This document shows positions 17,327 to 25,600 of a stretch of DNA of 64,000 nucleotides, piece by piece (the stretch's first letter is position 1; the number at the start of each line of letters is the position of its first letter). The stretch spans positions 2,752,001-2,816,000 of the forward strand of contig OY282382.1 of the NCBI GenBank assembly GCA_958295905.1, given 5' to 3'. This stretch comes from an uncultured Vicinamibacterales bacterium (GTDB lineage: Bacteria > Acidobacteriota > Vicinamibacteria > Vicinamibacterales > UBA8438). The notes beneath the pieces are model-generated. The model was not told the origin of the DNA. It saw only the letters and a program-made list of their open reading frames with translations, and searched no databases. Both the position numbers and the translations under genes were made by a program.

Positions 17327-17499
17327 CAGGACCATCCCGCGCTCCGCCACCGCCGTGCGCAGGCGGAATCGTGGCGGGTCCTGGGGTTCCGGACGTGCGG
17401 AATCGTGGGTCTCACGCGGCGCCGACCGGTCGGCAAGACGGTGGCGACCCCTCGAATCGGGGGCGGGCCGTCACGCGTAGTCAGCGTGGGATGCTCCTG
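17327..17499 (+). mobile_element. MITE-like element, copy A
   Basis: A 173-bp non-coding element. Its ends are inverted repeats: the left end CAGGACCATCCCGCGCT matches the reverse complement of the right end, CAGGAGCATCCCACGCT, at 15 of 17 positions. It is flanked by a perfect 9-bp direct repeat CCCGGACCG (17318-17326 and 17500-17508), the signature of transposition. A second copy lies inverted at 52065-52236. Inside is a direct repeat GCGGAATCGTGG at 17363 and 17397. It encodes no transposase and must have been moved in trans. Confidence 0.85.
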
Positions 17500-17508
17500 C
17501 CCGGACCG

Positions 17509-17978
17509 TCACGACGCTTGACAGTCCGGGGCGGGGGTCCCCGCCGCCGCGGTGGATGGACGACGTCCCCGAACTTCCGGAGACCGCGCCCGTGTTCCGG
17601 CAGATCGGTCTTCACGTCCGTGCGGCACGGTGCCCGCCCCGCCCGTCGCGCAATTCCTCTACGCTCGGGGTCAACAGTCCGTGGCAGAAGTTGTGCTGCA
17701 TCCGGCCGGGACCGTACTCGGCCCAAGAACGTGTCGTACAGCGGTCGAAATCGCCGAAATTCGGCCGATCCGAGCCGTTTCCGCGCACCGCCGGCCAGTG
17801 CTGGCGCGCTGCGGAGTTTTGCCACGGGCTGTCAAGGGGCCGTCGGCCACTGCGTACGGACGGCGCCCGCCTTGCCCGTCGCGCAATTACACAACTATTA
17901 CATCCGTCGCGCCCGGGGCTTGCTAGGCTTGGGTTCGGCTCGGACGTGGTGTCCGGACCATTCCTCGAAGGAGCTGCC
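17509..17978 (+). other. 470-nt leader of the desaturase gene with repeats
   Basis: No gene is recognised. Two imperfect inverted segments, 17674-17688 and 17818-17832 (about 13 of 15 complementary), could form a long stem-loop. A GCCCGTCGCGCAATT direct repeat occurs at 17641-17655 and again at 17874-17888. The stretch may contain regulatory elements or the relic of another small mobile element. Confidence 0.4.
17872..17901 (+). promoter_or_regulatory. Possible sigma-70-type promoter of the desaturase gene
   Basis: TTGCCC (17872-17877) and TATTAC (17896-17901) are separated by 18 nt in a locally AT-rich patch, 77 nt before the desaturase start. It is the best match near this gene, but the -35 box is weak. 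Confidence 0.35.
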
Positions 17979-18845
17979 GTGGCCACCAAGGACATCGACT
18001 TCGCCAGTGGAGACAGGATCAGTTGGGTGACGGCATCCGCGTTCGTCGTCTTCCACATCCTCGCGGTGGTGGCGCTGTTCAATACGACTTGGCAGGCGGT
18101 GGTCGTGGCCCTGGTGCTGCACTGGATGTGCATCGGTTGGGGCATCGGGTTGGGCTATCACCGGTTGCATACGCATCGTTCCTACAAGACGCCGAAGCTC
18201 GTCGAGTACTTCTTCGCGGTCTGCGGCTGTCTGACGCTGCAGGGCGGGCCGGTGTTCTGGACCGCGCTGCACCGCATCCATCATCAGCACTCCGACAAGA
18301 CCGGCGATCCGCATACGCCGCGCGACGGCAAGTGGTGGTCGCACATGCTGTGGACGATCTTCGGCGAGGAGCTGCACGGCGATACCGCGATCATGGGCAA
18401 GTATGCCCCCGACCTCATGAAGGACCGGTTCTATCAGGTGCTCACGCGGTGGCACTGGGTGCCGCTGGTGGTCCTGGGGCTGGCATTGTTCGCGATCGGC
18501 GGCTGGTCCTGGTTGTTGTGGGGGGTGTTCCTGCGCGTCGTCTTCGGTCTCCACTGCACGTGGCTCATCAACTCGGCGACCCACATCTGGGGCAGCCGCC
18601 GCTTCAATACCAGCGACGATTCGAAGAATTCGTTCTGGGTGGCCCTCATCACCTTCGGCGAGGGCTGGCACAACAACCACCACGCCCACCCCCGGTCGGC
18701 CCGGCACGGCATGGCGTGGTGGGAGGTCGATCTGAGCTGGATGCAGATTCGCGTCATGCAGTGGCTGGGGCTCGCGTGGGACGTGCAGGTCCCCAGCGCC
18801 ACGCAGATCGCCCACAAGACGCTGCCGATCGAGAACGCCGCGTAG
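17979..18845 (+). CDS. Membrane fatty-acid (acyl-CoA delta-9 type) desaturase
   Basis: The GTG at 17979 is preceded by GAAGGAG with a 5-nt spacer, which fixes the start inside a longer open frame. The 288-residue protein has hydrophobic segments near residues 12-50 and 155-185 and the three di-iron histidine boxes of type 1 membrane desaturases: HRLHTH, HRIHHQH and HNNHH. The family introduces a double bond into saturated acyl chains, usually at position 9, and needs ferredoxin or cytochrome b5-type electrons. It probably adjusts membrane fluidity. It stands alone with its own leader. Confidence 0.92.
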   Translation: MATKDIDFASGDRISWVTASAFVVFHILAVVALFNTTWQAVVVALVLHWMCIGWGIGLGYHRLHTHRSYKTPKLVEYFFAVCGCLTLQGGPVFWTALHRIHHQHSDKTGDPHTPRDGKWWSHMLWTIFGEELHGDTAIMGKYAPDLMKDRFYQVLTRWHWVPLVVLGLALFAIGGWSWLLWGVFLRVVFGLHCTWLINSATHIWGSRRFNTSDDSKNSFWVALITFGEGWHNNHHAHPRSARHGMAWWEVDLSWMQIRVMQWLGLAWDVQVPSATQIAHKTLPIENAA

Positions 18846-18857
18846 CTGCGCGACTGC

Positions 18858-19010
18858 GCGACCTTCGGTCGCGTTGGCAGTTCGCTGGCGCGAACTGCTG
18901 CGGCGCAAGCTCCTTGCGGGCACGTTGGCAGTTCGCTGGCGCGACCGCGCGACCTTCGGTCGCGTTGGCAGTTCGCTGGCGCGAATTGCTGCGGCGCAAG
19001 CTCCTGGCGG
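18858..19010 (+). repeat. Palindromic tandem repeat cluster
   Basis: A hairpin GCGACCTTCGGTCGC occurs at 18858 and 18949 (91-nt spacing), each followed by CGTTGGCAGTTCGCTGGCGC; a further copy of the latter lies at 18923 between them. The first hairpin begins 13 nt after the desaturase stop and could act in termination or mRNA protection. A related sequence (TTTCGCCGGCGCGGAACGCC) follows the peroxiredoxin gene near 26310, so this may be a dispersed family. Confidence 0.75.
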
Positions 19011-19281
19011 CTTCCCTCGCCGCCGATCCAAACGGTCCTGGCCGCGCTTGCGCGGCCACCCCGAGGGCCTGAGATTCGTCAGGGCGAAGCGCCGGGGTTC
19101 GGCAGGGGCATAATGGCGGCGGAGGCGAGGCCGGTGGTCGTTGTGTTCAGCGGCGGGTATTCATCCCCGGATCCGGCGGGAGTCGGCGCCTCCTCCGGCA
19201 ACGCCGTTCCACGGTGCAGGCGACCAGACACCGGTGGCGCGGGGGCAGGGCGGGAAGCGCCGGAAGCGCTATCCTAGGGGT

Positions 19282-20190
19282 ATGGATCGCTCCGGCGGGA
19301 ATCGCAGACGTTCGGTCATCCTGGTCGCCCTGCTCGGCGGCGGCCTGATCGCGGTCGCGGTCGCGCTCAACATCAGCTTCATCGTCAACTACTGGCGGAC
19401 GGGGCTGCTGCTGCTCCTCGGGGTGGTCAGCTTCGTGGTCCTCGTCGGCGGCCTGACCCTGAACACCGCCTTCCTCATCCGCGAAATCCGGAGGAGCGAG
19501 CAGCACGACGCCTTCATCCACGCGGTGACGCACGAGCTGAAGACGCCGCTCGCGAGCATCAAGCTGTACCTGCAGACGCTGCGCCAGCGCAATCTGCCGC
19601 CCCCCACCCGGCGCGACATCATCGACACGATGCTCGACGATTCCGATCGCCTGCAGCGGACCATCGACCAGATCCTGCTCGCCGGCAAGACCGGCGACGC
19701 CCGCCGGGTCCACAACCCGACCGACGTCGACCTGTCCGACGTCGTGGGCGAGTGCGTCTCGCTCGCCGGCAAGCGGCACAACCTCGTGAACGGCGAGGTG
19801 GAGGTGGTCGGCCGTCCCGCGCACGGCGCATTCGTCGTCAAGGGCGACCGCGAGGAGCTGACGGCGGCGGTGACCAACCTCGTCGACAACGCCATCAAGT
19901 ACTCGGGCGACCGGGTGCGGGTGGCGGTGGACGTGGCGCGGATCGGGGCGCGCCGGGTGGCGGTCAGCGTGCGCGACCAGGGCATGGGCATCACCGGCCA
20001 CGAGCTGAAGCGGGTGTTCCGCCGATTCTACCGGCTGCCCGCGGCCCTCCAGTCGCGGGTGCGGGGGACCGGCCTCGGACTGTCGATCGTGCGCGCGGTG
20101 GCGCGTCGGCACGGGGGCCGCGCGTACGCGGACAGCCGGGGGGCGGAGCGGGGGAGCACGTTCACCCTCGAGCTGCCGCTGAAGTCATGA
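19282..20190 (+). CDS. Sensor histidine kinase, two transmembrane segments
   Basis: The 302-residue protein has transmembrane helices at about residues 12-33 and 41-64 with almost no periplasmic loop. Then come a dimerisation domain with the phospho-acceptor in HELKTPLASIK (His84) and a complete ATPase domain: N box NLVDNAIKYSGD, G1 DQGMGI, F box VFRRFY, and G2 GTGLGLSIV. The tiny extracytoplasmic part suggests that it senses a membrane state or relies on a partner. It overlaps the response-regulator gene by ATGA. The ATG at 19282 has an AGGGG only 2 nt away, so the start is not certain. Confidence 0.9.
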   Translation: MDRSGGNRRRSVILVALLGGGLIAVAVALNISFIVNYWRTGLLLLLGVVSFVVLVGGLTLNTAFLIREIRRSEQHDAFIHAVTHELKTPLASIKLYLQTLRQRNLPPPTRRDIIDTMLDDSDRLQRTIDQILLAGKTGDARRVHNPTDVDLSDVVGECVSLAGKRHNLVNGEVEVVGRPAHGAFVVKGDREELTAAVTNLVDNAIKYSGDRVRVAVDVARIGARRVAVSVRDQGMGITGHELKRVFRRFYRLPAALQSRVRGTGLGLSIVRAVARRHGGRAYADSRGAERGSTFTLELPLKS

Positions 20191-20918
20191 ACCGCGTCCT
20201 CATCGTCGAAGACGAAGACCATCTCGCGGCGGGTCTGAAGCTGAATCTCGAAGCGGAGGGGTTCGCGGCCGATGTCGAGGACAACGGCGAGGCGGCCCTG
20301 GACCGGCTCATCGACGGGGACGCCGCCGCCAACGCCTTCGACGTCGTGCTGCTCGACGTCATGCTGCCGGGCCTCGACGGGTTCGAGGTCGTGCGGCGGC
20401 TGCGCGAGGCGCGGCGGTTCGTCCCGGTCATGCTGCTGACGGCGCGCTCGCACACCGACGACGTCCTGCGCGGGTTCGAGGCGGGGGCCGACGACTATCT
20501 GCCGAAGCCGTTCGACCTGTCCATTCTCCTGGCCCGCATCCAGGGGCTGCTCCGCCGCCGCCGGTGGCTGCAGGGGGACGAGGAAGGGCAGGCCCCCGAG
20601 GCCGACGAGTACTCCTTCGCCGGCCGGCACGTCGATTTCCGCAACCAGGTGCTGCGCCGCGGCCGAGCCGAGCAGCCGCTGACGCTGATGGAAGCGACGC
20701 TGCTGCGCTATCTGCTGCAGCATGCGGGCGAGACGGTGTCCCGGCGGGCCCTCCTCGAAGAGGTGTGGGGGGTGCGGCAGGACACCGACACCCGGACCGT
20801 CGACAACTTCGTGGCGCGGCTGCGCCGCTACATCGAGGCGGAGCCGGCCCATCCGCGGCATCTGCTGACGGTGCGCGGGGTCGGCTACCGGTTCGTGGAG
20901 GAGCCGGAAGACCAGTAA
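20187..20918 (+). CDS. OmpR/PhoB-family response regulator
   Basis: This 243-residue protein has a receiver domain with acidic pocket VEDED (residues 7-11), phospho-acceptor Asp57 in VVLLDVMLPG, the conserved Thr in LLTARS and Lys in YLPKPFD. The C-terminal winged-helix DNA-binding domain is intact (LTLMEATLLRYLL ... VDNFVARLRRYIE ... TVRGVGYRF). It is translationally coupled to the kinase gene before it. Its target genes cannot be read from the sequence. Confidence 0.93.
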   Translation: MNRVLIVEDEDHLAAGLKLNLEAEGFAADVEDNGEAALDRLIDGDAAANAFDVVLLDVMLPGLDGFEVVRRLREARRFVPVMLLTARSHTDDVLRGFEAGADDYLPKPFDLSILLARIQGLLRRRRWLQGDEEGQAPEADEYSFAGRHVDFRNQVLRRGRAEQPLTLMEATLLRYLLQHAGETVSRRALLEEVWGVRQDTDTRTVDNFVARLRRYIEAEPAHPRHLLTVRGVGYRFVEEPEDQ

Positions 20919-21060
20919 ACTGTCGCAGAGAAGGTTTCCGCCCGACCGTCGTCGTCCACGCGGGTGATCCCGGCTTGGCGTCGGAGCGGCTTCTGCGGCG
21001 GTCCACCCGTCGTCTGGCGCGGACCGCCGGCGGTTGGACTTGGCTTCCTGGTTGAACCCC

Positions 21061-21705
21061 ATGCGCAAGCAGACCCTCGTGAAGCTCGTCCTCGTACTGA
21101 TTGTCCTGATCGTGGTGCCCTGGCTGTTCATGCGAACCCTGCAGAACACCATCGCCGAGCCCTACGCAGTGGCGCCGGAGGCGTTGTCCGGGTGGACCCT
21201 GGTGCTGGCCGACCCGACACGCCCTGCGGTCTGGGCGGTGGGGCTGCAACCGCCGGCCCTGTTCCGTGCGGGCCTCTTCGATCAACTGTTCGATCGGACC
21301 ATGGCCTCGATGACCTCGCCCGTGGACGACGTTCTGCCGATCGTGCTCGGCCGCGAGCTGAGCGGCGGGCCGGGCGCCGTCTCCCCCGACGCGATCCGCC
21401 GGGCGGCGGACGAGGCCGGCCTCGAGCGGGCGCGCCTCCAGCCGGTCTGCATGGCGGTGAAGCGGGAGACCTTCGCAGGCCGCACGCGCGAGTTCCACTT
21501 CGTGGTGTTCGACATCCCCGAGGCCGCGGCGTTCCGCCGGCGCCTGGGCGAGCTGGTGGAGGACAGCGCAGGAGGGAACGCCCTCGCCGACCTCGACCTG
21601 ATTCTGCCCATCGCGGGCTCGGACGCGGCGTTCGGCGGCTGGTGGCCGGTCATCGTCGATCGCGGGACCGACTGCCAAGCCCCGATCGGGGTCCTGAACC
21701 CGTGA
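21061..21705 (+). CDS. Membrane-anchored protein of unknown function
   Basis: A 214-residue protein from ATG 21061 with one strong N-terminal transmembrane segment (LVKLVLVLIVLIVVPWLFM) and a mainly soluble rest that I do not recognise. It has two cysteines (PVCMAV and TDCQAP). No good ribosome site precedes the ATG; a TTG at 21034 in frame is an alternative. It lies 142 nt after the response-regulator gene and may be part of its regulon, which is inference from position only. Confidence 0.6.
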   Translation: MRKQTLVKLVLVLIVLIVVPWLFMRTLQNTIAEPYAVAPEALSGWTLVLADPTRPAVWAVGLQPPALFRAGLFDQLFDRTMASMTSPVDDVLPIVLGRELSGGPGAVSPDAIRRAADEAGLERARLQPVCMAVKRETFAGRTREFHFVVFDIPEAAAFRRRLGELVEDSAGGNALADLDLILPIAGSDAAFGGWWPVIVDRGTDCQAPIGVLNP

Positions 21706-21743
21706 CGCGCGTTGCCGGCGGTCGATGTGCGGGCCGGCAGCGT

Positions 21744-22304
21744 CTACGGGAGCAGGTCGCCGGCGGCCATGGTCGCCGCGGGCCGGGCGAGCGGCGCGAG
21801 CGTCTCGCCGGCGCGGCGTATCAGGACGGTGCGGTAGCCCGTTCGGGTCGGATCGCGGTACACCTCCAGGCGGGCGTCAGGCAAGGCGAGAATCCAGTAC
21901 TCCGGAATGCCGTGGCGCGCATAGAGGCGCTGCTTGACGGTGCGGTCGCGGCGCAGAGAGTCGTCGGACACTTCGACCACGAGCAGTGCGGCCGTCGGAT
22001 GGGCGTCGACGTAGTCGAGCGCCCGCCCCGGCACGATTGCGAGGTCCGGCTCGGGCTCGGAGTCGTCGCCGACCGCCAGCGGGCATTGCGTCCGGACGCT
22101 GTAGTCTGCGCCGAACACGCCGCGCAGGACCTCGCCGACATGCGCCACGATCGCGGCATGCCGGCTGCCCTGCGGGGTCATTGCGAGAAGCTGTCCATCG
22201 ACCAGTTCAAGGCGGTCTCCGGGGCCGAACACGCCCGCGTCGACCGCACGGTCATAGGTTTCGCGGCTCCATCGGTAGGTGGTCTCGGAGATTGTATCGG
22301 GCAC
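21744..22304 (-). CDS. Uma2-family (DUF820) PD-(D/E)XK-like protein
   Basis: This 186-residue protein starts at GTG 22304 (PDTISETTYRWSRETYDRAV). It shows the Uma2 pattern: ELVDGQLLAMTPQGSRHA, a PEPDLAIVPGRALDY motif holding the first acidic site, LLVVEVSDDSLRRDRTVKQRLYAR with the E-V-S/D segment, and GIPEYWILALPDARLEVYRD. The fold is a restriction-endonuclease type, but catalysis and target are unknown for the family, which is very expanded in cyanobacteria and some acidobacteria. It stands alone on the minus strand. Confidence 0.88.
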   Translation of the reverse strand: MPDTISETTYRWSRETYDRAVDAGVFGPGDRLELVDGQLLAMTPQGSRHAAIVAHVGEVLRGVFGADYSVRTQCPLAVGDDSEPEPDLAIVPGRALDYVDAHPTAALLVVEVSDDSLRRDRTVKQRLYARHGIPEYWILALPDARLEVYRDPTRTGYRTVLIRRAGETLAPLARPAATMAAGDLLP

Positions 22305-22408
22305 GGCGTTCTTTCGTGAAATCGCTCGAATTGTACCACTGCGGGTTGAGCCGCGGTGATCGCAGTCAATGAGGCGCGGTGCCCGCCGGGCGACGGTGTC
22401 CGGGCCAA

Positions 22409-23665
22409 CTAAGGCTCGTCCACGATCGCCCGGTGGACGAGATGCTTGAACTCCTCGCGGAACCCGCCCCCCCGCGATGGCGAGACCGCGGCCATGATGA
22501 CGGTGACGAGATCGTGCTCCGGATCGATCGAGAACCGGGTGCCGGACGACCCGTCCCACCAGTACTCGCCGTCGCCGACCGGGAACGGATAGCGGCCGGC
22601 GTCGAGGACGACGTTGAATCCCAGTCCCCAGCCGGACCCCGCCATGTAGCCGGAGCGCGACAGCGGGAGCGCCGCGTCCGGCACGTGGTTCCGGGTCATC
22701 AGGGCGACGGTCTCGGGCTCGAGCACCCGCACGCCATTCAGGGCGCCGCCGTTCAGGAGCATCTGCGAGAAGCGCAGGTAGTCCATGACCGTCGACAGCA
22801 GGCCCACGCCGCCTTCGATGAGGGCGGGACGTTCGGTGAACGGCACGTCCTCGATGGCATAGGGGTAGAGCTCGCCGCTGCCGTCGTCGAGGCGGTAGAC
22901 GGTGGTGAGGCGATCCGCGCGCCCGCCCTCGGCCCAGAACACGGTGTCGGTCATCCCCAGCGGCGCGAACAGCCGCTCGGCCAGGAATTCCTCGAACGGT
23001 TGTCCGGACCAGACCTCCACCAGCCGGCCGAGGATGGTGGTGGAGATGCCGTACCGGAACCGCGTGCCGGGGTCCTCGAACAGGGGTACGCGGGCGGCGT
23101 TGTCCACCATCTCGGGCAGGGTGATGGACCGCAGCCGAACCCCCTCGGCGCGGTAGACGGGGGTGCTGCGGCTGCCGAGGCCGGCGGTATGGGTCAGCAG
23201 ATGGCGCACCGTGACGTCGCCGGCGCGCGGGCGGGTCCGGGCGGGATCGGGCGCCGCGGGGTCCTCGAACACCCGCTGGCCGGCGAACTGCGGCAGGTAT
23301 TGCGCGATCGGGTCGTCGAGGCGGAACCGGCCCTCCTCCCACAGCATCATGACCGCGGCGCTCGTGATGGGCCGGGTCATCGAGTACAGCCGGAACAGGT
23401 CGTCGCGGGCCATCGCGTCGCCCGTCTCGCGGTCGCGCTGTCCGAGCGCCTCGAAGTACACGATCCGGCCGTGGCGGGCCACCGCCGCCACCACTCCGGC
23501 GATGTCCGACGCGTTGACGTGGGCCTGCAGCGCCTCGGTGGCTTCGGCGAGGCGGCTCGACGACATGCCCGCCGATTCGGGCTCGGCCGGCGCGAGAGCC
23601 TGGGCCGCGGCCGGCGAAGCCGGGGCGAGACAGAGGACGGCGATCACGGCGAATCGAAGGCTCAT
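22409..23665 (-). CDS. Exported beta-lactamase-fold serine hydrolase
   Basis: This 418-residue protein has a signal peptide (MSLRFAVIAVLCLAPASPAAAQ) and belongs to the class C beta-lactamase/esterase EstB-like family. The nucleophile motif is SMTR (Ser95 to residue 98) in LFRLYSMTRPITSAAVM, where the family normally has Ser-x-x-Lys; Arg replaces the general-base Lys. Other motifs are normal: HLLTHTAGLG, a Tyr in RFRYGIS, and WDGSSGTRFSIDP. It may hydrolyse esters or peptides of unknown identity, or be inactive because of the K to R change. Confidence 0.87.
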   Translation of the reverse strand: MSLRFAVIAVLCLAPASPAAAQALAPAEPESAGMSSSRLAEATEALQAHVNASDIAGVVAAVARHGRIVYFEALGQRDRETGDAMARDDLFRLYSMTRPITSAAVMMLWEEGRFRLDDPIAQYLPQFAGQRVFEDPAAPDPARTRPRAGDVTVRHLLTHTAGLGSRSTPVYRAEGVRLRSITLPEMVDNAARVPLFEDPGTRFRYGISTTILGRLVEVWSGQPFEEFLAERLFAPLGMTDTVFWAEGGRADRLTTVYRLDDGSGELYPYAIEDVPFTERPALIEGGVGLLSTVMDYLRFSQMLLNGGALNGVRVLEPETVALMTRNHVPDAALPLSRSGYMAGSGWGLGFNVVLDAGRYPFPVGDGEYWWDGSSGTRFSIDPEHDLVTVIMAAVSPSRGGGFREEFKHLVHRAIVDEP

Positions 23666-23980
23666 CGGGTTCTCCGGTGCGGCGGTATCCAGGGTCGTGT
23701 CCCGCATCCTATAATCATCAGTCGTCGTACGCGAGGCCCCGGGCCGGCCGGGAGTCTGCGCGGTAGGTAACGGTGCGGACCGGGCGGGCGGTCCGGACAG
23801 GAGCCGGCGGCGGTCGGTGACGCAGGTCCCCGCGCCGCCGGACCGCGGGCGAACGGCGAACGTTTTGTCTTTCACGAAATCAACGCTGGCCTGGTGGGGG
23901 TTCGGCGCAGGTCCCGCGCCCCCCGGCGGCGGGCGAACGGTGGCGGCTCGCGCCGCCGGCCGAAGACAAGGGAGGGAATA
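23666..23980. other. Divergent intergenic region
   Basis: This 315-nt space separates the divergent hydrolase and propeller genes. It holds a plus-strand TATAAT (23710-23715), too far from the propeller start to be convincing, and a short hairpin GGACCG/CGGTCC at 23777-23794. Promoters for both genes must lie here, but I cannot assign them. Confidence 0.4.
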
Positions 23981-25213
23981 GTGCTGAAGCGTCTGATGGT
24001 GGTCGGAATCGCGCTGATGATCGGGGTGACGGCGGTGCCGGTGCCGGTGGCCGGCCAGGACACGCCCCAGTGGCGGGGACCGAATCGGGACGGCTCGGTG
24101 ACGGGGTTCGACGTGCCCGGGACGTGGCCGGACGGGCTCACCCGGCAGTGGACGGTCGAGGTGGGATTCGGCTACGCGACGCCGCTGCTGGTCGGCGAGC
24201 GGATGTACCTGTTCAGCCGGCAGGGTGACGACGAGGTGATGCAGGCGCTCGACCCCGCCACCGGGACGACCCTCTGGCGATCGAGCTACCCCGCCCCGTT
24301 CCAGATGATGCCGGCTACCCGCAACCACGGGCCCGGACCCAAGTCGACCCCGGCCTACGCCGACGGGCGCCTCTTCACGCTCGGCATCAGCGGCATCGTG
24401 ACCGCGTTCGACGCGGGCGACGGCCGGCAGCTCTGGCAGCGGCCCGCCGATCCGGTCCAGCCGCTCTACCACACCGGCCAATCGCCCGTCGTGGACGGTG
24501 ATCGGGTCATTCTGCACGTGGGCGGCCAGGACGACGGCGCCCTGACCGCGTTCGACGCGGCCACCGGCGAGGTCCGGTGGCGCTGGGACGGCGACGGGCC
24601 CGCCTACGGGTCGCCGATCATCGCCGAGGTCGAAGGCGCGAGGCAGGTCATCACCTTCACCCAGGAGCACTTCGTCGGGGTGGCGGCCGAGACCGGGCAA
24701 CTGCTGTGGAGCCGGCCGTTCACGACCCCGTCGACGACCACGTCGCAGACGCCGCATCTCTACGAGGGCGACGTCATCGAAACCGGCCGCGCGAACGGCG
24801 TCACCCGCTTCCGCATCGTCCGCGAGGGCAACGCCTGGACCACCGAGGACGTGTGGCACACCGGCGAGGTGGGGCTGCACATGACCAACGGGGTGGTCGT
24901 CGACGGCGTGCTGTACGGGCTGTCGCACCTGAACAGCGGCCAGTACTTCGGCCTCGACCTCGATACCGGCGAGGTGCTCTGGACGAGCGCGCCGCGCCAA
25001 GCCGAGAACGCCGCCATCCTGAACGCGGGCGCCACCATCCTGTCGCTGCAGAACGACGCCGAACTCGTCGTCCTGCCCAGCAGCCGCACCGGCTTCGAGC
25101 CGGTGCGGCGGTACGAGGTCGCCGAGAGCTCGACCTGGACGCAGCCCACGCTGGCCGGGAACCGGGTGTTCGTCAAGGACATCGAGACGCTGACGCTCTG
25201 GACGGTCGAGTAG
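23981..25213 (+). CDS. Exported quinoprotein-like beta-propeller (PQQ_2/YncE type)
   Basis: This 410-residue protein starts at GTG 23981 with GGAGGG 4 nt upstream and has a signal peptide ending VPVAGQD. It opens with QWRGPNRDGS, typical of outer-membrane-type propeller proteins of planctomycetes and acidobacteria, followed by blades with ALDPATGTTLWRS, AFDAGDGRQLWQR and GLDLDTGEVLWTS. The length and lack of enzyme domains point to a binding or scaffold propeller, not a known dehydrogenase. It precedes the alternating repeat array and the peroxiredoxin gene. Confidence 0.85.
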   Translation: MLKRLMVVGIALMIGVTAVPVPVAGQDTPQWRGPNRDGSVTGFDVPGTWPDGLTRQWTVEVGFGYATPLLVGERMYLFSRQGDDEVMQALDPATGTTLWRSSYPAPFQMMPATRNHGPGPKSTPAYADGRLFTLGISGIVTAFDAGDGRQLWQRPADPVQPLYHTGQSPVVDGDRVILHVGGQDDGALTAFDAATGEVRWRWDGDGPAYGSPIIAEVEGARQVITFTQEHFVGVAAETGQLLWSRPFTTPSTTTSQTPHLYEGDVIETGRANGVTRFRIVREGNAWTTEDVWHTGEVGLHMTNGVVVDGVLYGLSHLNSGQYFGLDLDTGEVLWTSAPRQAENAAILNAGATILSLQNDAELVVLPSSRTGFEPVRRYEVAESSTWTQPTLAGNRVFVKDIETLTLWTVE

Positions 25214-25280
25214 AAACGCAGGGCGGCGATTCCCCGGGCCGGCGCCGGGGATGGGGTCCGGGCGGCCCGCGGGCGGAGAC

Positions 25281-25584
25281 GGGATCGCGCTGTCGGGAGC
25301 CTGCGCCGCGGAAACCGGGCGGGCTGCCGCAGGCCGCACGACGGGATCGCGCTGGTCAGGAACCTGCGCCCCGGGGCCGGACGGGCTGCCGCAGTCGAAC
25401 GGCGGGATCGCGCTGTCGGGGGCCTGCGCCGCGGAAACCGGGCGGGCTGCCGCAGGCCGCACGACGGGATCGCGCTGGTCAGGAGCCTGCGTGCCGGGGC
25501 CGGACGGGTAGCCGCAGGTCGAATGACGGGATCGCGCTGTCGGGGGCCTGCGCCGCGGAAACCGGGCGGGCTGCCGCAGATTAA
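25281..25584 (+). repeat. Five alternating 61/62-bp tandem repeats
   Basis: Units start at 25281, 25343, 25404, 25466 and 25528 and alternate as A-B-A-B-A. Type A continues from GGGATCGCGCTG with TCGGG and type B with GTCAGGA; both end in a shared CTGCCGCAG (with point changes). Within each unit the CTGCG and CGCAG ends are complementary and can close a stem-loop. The array fills the space up to the ribosome site of the peroxiredoxin gene. Confidence 0.92.
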
Positions 25585-25600
25585 ACGAGGAGGGAAAGTC

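Noticed and set aside
23710-23715. TATAAT as promoter of the propeller gene at 23981
   Set aside because: It is 265 nt from the start, with no convincing -35 box, and may be chance.
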